Positions 6,922 to 8,331 of a stretch of 8,331 nucleotides of DNA are shown in pieces (positions within the stretch are counted from its first letter, which is position 1; each line of letters opens with the position of its first letter). The DNA is taken from assembly GCA_021776755.1 (NCBI GenBank), contig JAJFFI010000044.1:1-8331 (forward strand). Direction: 5' to 3'. Source of the stretch: Alphaproteobacteria bacterium (GTDB taxonomy: Bacteria; Pseudomonadota; Alphaproteobacteria; JAJFFI01). The notes beneath the pieces are model-generated. The model was not told the origin of the DNA and did not search any database. It was given only the letters and a program-made list of their open reading frames with translations. Made by a program: the position numbers and the translations under genes.

Positions 6922-7572
6922 ATGAAACTTCCCAAGCCTGACGCGGTCATTTTCGACTGGGATAACACCCTCGTCGACAACTGGTCCGTGATCCGCGATG
7001 CCTTGAACGACACGCTGGTTAGCTACGGCCACGAGCCCTGGACGCTGGAGGAAACCCACGCCCGGGTGGCCAAATCCCTGAAAGACGGTTTTCCGGTTCT
7101 GTTCGGGGACAAATGGCAGGACGCCCAGAAACTTTTCTACGAGAGATTTGAGGCCAGCCACCTTAATGACCTCAAGCCAATAGACGGAGCTTTTGATCTT
7201 TTAGATGAGCTTTCAGGTGGGTCCTATCTGGCGGTGGTGAGCAACAAGCGGGGCGATCTGTTGCGGGCTGAAGCGGCGCATCTGGAATGGGCCGATTTCT
7301 TTTCGCGGCTTGTCGGTGCCTCGGACGCTGCATCCGACAAGCCGGCAAGCGATCCTCTCGACCTGGCGCTGGACGGCAGCGGTCTCTCGCGTTCGCCGGC
7401 GGTCTGGTATCTCGGCGATGGCCCGATCGATATCGAGTTTGCGCGGAACGCCGGCATCGGCGCGGTGCTGGTCAATCCCGGCAGGTTCACGCCCGAGGAG
7501 GTCGCCAACCTGGAGCCGGACCACGAAGTTCCATCCCTTGCCGCCTTTGCAGCCCTTGTCAGGGACGCGTAA
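6922..7572 (+). CDS. HAD-family hydrolase, phosphoglycolate phosphatase-like
   Basis: A 216-residue haloacid dehalogenase superfamily protein, probably a cytoplasmic phosphatase for a small phosphorylated metabolite. Motif I is FDWDNT (11-16), with nucleophile Asp12 and acid/base Asp14. Motif II is VVSNK (105-109, Ser107). Motif III Lys is Lys140 in SDKPASDP. Motif IV is YLGDGPIDIEFA (163-174, Asp166 and Asp170). An alpha-helical cap of the C1 type fits residues 17-90. All catalytic motifs are present, so it should be active, but the substrate cannot be read from sequence. The family resemblance is closest to Gph-type enzymes, yet a phosphoglycolate role is not shown. The ATG at 6922 places motif I at residue 11; a longer in-frame start at 6865 would lie within dat and adds proline-rich sequence. 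The gene lies 16 bp after dat and 188 bp before hfq. Confidence 0.88.
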   Translation: MKLPKPDAVIFDWDNTLVDNWSVIRDALNDTLVSYGHEPWTLEETHARVAKSLKDGFPVLFGDKWQDAQKLFYERFEASHLNDLKPIDGAFDLLDELSGGSYLAVVSNKRGDLLRAEAAHLEWADFFSRLVGASDAASDKPASDPLDLALDGSGLSRSPAVWYLGDGPIDIEFARNAGIGAVLVNPGRFTPEEVANLEPDHEVPSLAAFAALVRDA

Positions 7573-7621
7573 TCCGCCATATTGTCTGATCGGTCGCGCG
7601 CCTTGAGTGGAGGCGGGGAAG

Positions 7622-7641
7622 GGTACCGCGGGGGCGGTACC
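7622..7641. repeat. Perfect 8 bp inverted repeat in the leader of hfq
   Basis: GGTACCGC-GGGG-GCGGTACC forms a perfect 8 bp stem with a G4 loop, the strongest inverted repeat I found in the window. It lies in the 188 bp non-coding region between the HAD gene stop (7572) and the hfq ATG (7761), about 120 bp ahead of hfq. No T-run follows, so it is not a standard intrinsic terminator. A second ACCGCGG copy at 7644-7650 could compete for pairing with 7626-7631. A TATTCT at 7665-7670 resembles a -10 box, but no good -35 stands at the right distance. An operator, a processing structure or a Rho-independent pause element are all possible. Confidence 0.55.
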
Positions 7642-7746
7642 GAACCGCGGCCTGCAGGAAGCGGTATTCTGATGATCGGGCAGGCTCCAGGCCGGCCCGA
7701 AAATGGTGTGCCGGGACGAAAATCGCCAAGAACGGCGAATAAAAAC

Positions 7747-7753
7747 AAAAGGG
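7747..7753 (+). promoter_or_regulatory. Ribosome binding site of hfq
   Basis: AAAAGGG lies 7 nt before the hfq ATG at 7761, a moderate Shine-Dalgarno sequence. It sits in an A-rich stretch (7738-7750), which is unusual for this GC-rich window and likely keeps the start site unstructured. Such A-rich tracts are also the type of sequence bound by the distal face of Hfq, which would allow autoregulation; that is inference. Confidence 0.6.
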
Positions 7754-7760
7754 TTATTCC

Positions 7761-8009
7761 ATGTCGTCCGAGAAATCACAGAATGTGCAGGATGTATTCC
7801 TCAATCACATCCGCAAGAACAAGACGCCAGTCACGGTGTTTCTGGTGAACGGGGTCAAGCTTCAGGGGATCATCACCTGGTTCGACAACTTCTCGGTCCT
7901 GCTGCGGCGGGATGCGCATTCGCAGTTGGTCTACAAGCATGCGATTTCGACGGTGATGCCGTCGGTGCCGGTGCAGTTGTTCGAAGGTGACAAGGAAGAA
8001 GAGGGCTGA
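7761..8009 (+). CDS. hfq: RNA chaperone Hfq
   Basis: An 82-residue Sm-like protein that forms a hexameric ring and promotes pairing of small RNAs with mRNAs. Sm1 spans about residues 10-50, with [20 protein letters not shown], the LVNGVKLQG strand and WFDNFSVLL. Sm2 is the diagnostic [11 protein letters not shown] (57-67). The proximal-face uridine-binding residues are present: Gln10, Phe44, Lys59 and His60, corresponding to Gln8, Phe42, Lys56 and His57 of E. coli. The rim is RKNK (18-21) rather than the RRER of E. coli, so it has fewer arginines. The C-terminal tail is very short and acidic (EGDKEEEG), typical of alphaproteobacteria. In several members of this class Hfq (NrfA) is needed for expression of nitrogen-fixation regulators, which fits the ntr neighbourhood. 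Start chosen by SD and family length. Confidence 0.97.
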   Translation: MSSEKSQNVQDVFLNHIRKNKTPVTVFLVNGVKLQGIITWFDNFSVLLRRDAHSQLVYKHAISTVMPSVPVQLFEGDKEEEG

Positions 8010-8059
8010 TCCCCCCGCGGGACCCCTTACGCTCCGACACAAACGAGATTTTCTGCAGC

Positions 8060-8086
8060 ATGACGGATCGGCGGACTGAACTGTGA
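8060..8086 (+). other. Possible 8-codon ORF overlapping the hflX start
   Basis: ATG at 8060 opens an 8-codon frame (MTDRRTEL) that ends in TGA at 8084-8086, overlapping the hflX GTG at 8083-8085 as GTGA. Such an overlap could bring terminating ribosomes onto the hflX start. No clear Shine-Dalgarno precedes 8060, and an ORF this short is easily a chance event, so I list it as a possible element, not a gene. Confidence 0.2.
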
Positions 8087-8331
8087 CGCCGGGTGAGTCA
8101 GCGTTTCAATATGACAGCACCGGGGAGACCGGCAGCGGCCGCGCGCTGGTGCTTCATCCGGATTTGCCGCGCCAGGCTAACCGGCGCGATCCGGAAGCGC
8201 GCCTCGCGGAAGCCGTCGGGCTCGCGGCGGCGATCGATCTCAAGATCGTTCATGCCGAGGTTGTGCGCGTCCCGCGCATCCGACCGGCAACTTTGCTCGG
8301 CGGCGGTGCGGTCGAGACCTTCAAGACCCTG
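8083..8331 (+). CDS. hflX: GTPase HflX, N-terminal part (3' end outside window)
   Basis: The first 83 codons of HflX, a ribosome-binding GTPase that splits or rescues 70S ribosomes under stress. Only the start of the N-terminal domain is visible: RALVLHPDLP (20-29), then PEARLAEAVGLAAAIDL (36-52) and RIRPATLLGGGAVETF (66-81), matching the conserved HflX segment with RPATL and a Gly-rich loop ahead of the G domain. The GTPase motifs lie beyond the window. The start is GTG at 8083: an in-frame TGA at 8077-8079 rules out a longer version, and no ATG fits. The Shine-Dalgarno is weak. It lies 73 bp after hfq on the same strand, the usual hfq-hflX pairing. The gap holds a CCCGCGGG palindrome (8014-8021) but no terminator, so co-transcription is likely. 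Confidence 0.92.
   Translation, partial: MTPGESAFQYDSTGETGSGRALVLHPDLPRQANRRDPEARLAEAVGLAAAIDLKIVHAEVVRVPRIRPATLLGGGAVETFKTL

Noticed and set aside
6018..7013. Long minus-strand open frame (331 codons) opposite dat and the HAD gene
   Set aside because: It spans two well-supported genes on the other strand and has no recognisable motif; it is a GC-driven shadow.
7723..7738. Terminator-like hairpin on the minus strand (TCGCC/GGCGA followed by TTTTCG)
   Set aside because: The stem is only 5 bp and no minus-strand gene lies upstream that would need terminating.
7582..7848. Open frame of 88 codons running from the hfq leader into hfq
   Set aside because: It is Gly/Arg-rich low-complexity sequence that overlaps hfq out of frame and covers the inverted repeat; no SD or motif supports it.
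8069..8091. CGGCG/CGCCG inverted repeat enclosing the hflX start codon
   Set aside because: A 5 bp stem with a 13 nt loop is expected by chance in sequence this GC-rich.
1..8331. Search for mobile elements, tRNA genes, CRISPR arrays or a defence/novel multi-gene system
   Set aside because: All large frames are recognised housekeeping or regulatory genes in a conserved order; no transposase, integrase, repeat-spacer pattern, tRNA-like fold or unexplained gene cluster was seen.

Overview
The window is a GC-rich chromosomal segment of an alphaproteobacterium. The gene order ntrC-ntrY-ntrX-trkA-dat-hfq-hflX is a conserved alphaproteobacterial neighbourhood, and the dense coding, ATGA-type overlaps and protein sequences all fit. 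A Rhodospirillales-like host is my best guess, but that is inference from general resemblance only. I see no insertion sequence, phage gene, tRNA, rRNA or CRISPR array.

Layout. Bases 2-2826 and 2816-4222 carry the end of ntrC, then ntrY and ntrX, all on + and translationally overlapped (4 bp, then 11 bp). These are a nitrogen response regulator, a membrane histidine kinase and its cognate AAA+ response regulator. After a 92 bp gap comes trkA (4315-5691), the NAD-binding regulatory subunit of Trk potassium uptake. A 66-residue two-helix membrane protein of unknown function lies on the - strand (5702-5902), tail to tail with trkA. It diverges from dat (6051-6905), a fold-type IV PLP D-amino acid aminotransferase. 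A HAD-family phosphatase (6922-7572) follows dat by 16 bp. A 188 bp leader with a strong inverted repeat precedes hfq (7761-8009), the RNA chaperone, and the window ends in the first 83 codons of hflX, a ribosome-associated GTPase.

How it fits together. NtrC/NtrY/NtrX link nitrogen and, in several alphaproteobacteria, redox status to transcription. Hfq affects expression of nitrogen genes post-transcriptionally in this class, and Hfq/HflX form a common pair in proteobacteria. TrkA, Dat and the HAD protein have no demonstrated shared pathway here; their association is positional conservation.

This is mostly an ordinary core region, and I did not find a convincing new biological system. The points worth a second look are modest: an NtrX without the sigma-54 contact motif, a perfect 12 bp triplication in ntrY, the small antisense-oriented membrane protein gene, inverted repeats ahead of dat and hfq, and an 8-codon ORF whose stop overlaps the hflX GTG start.
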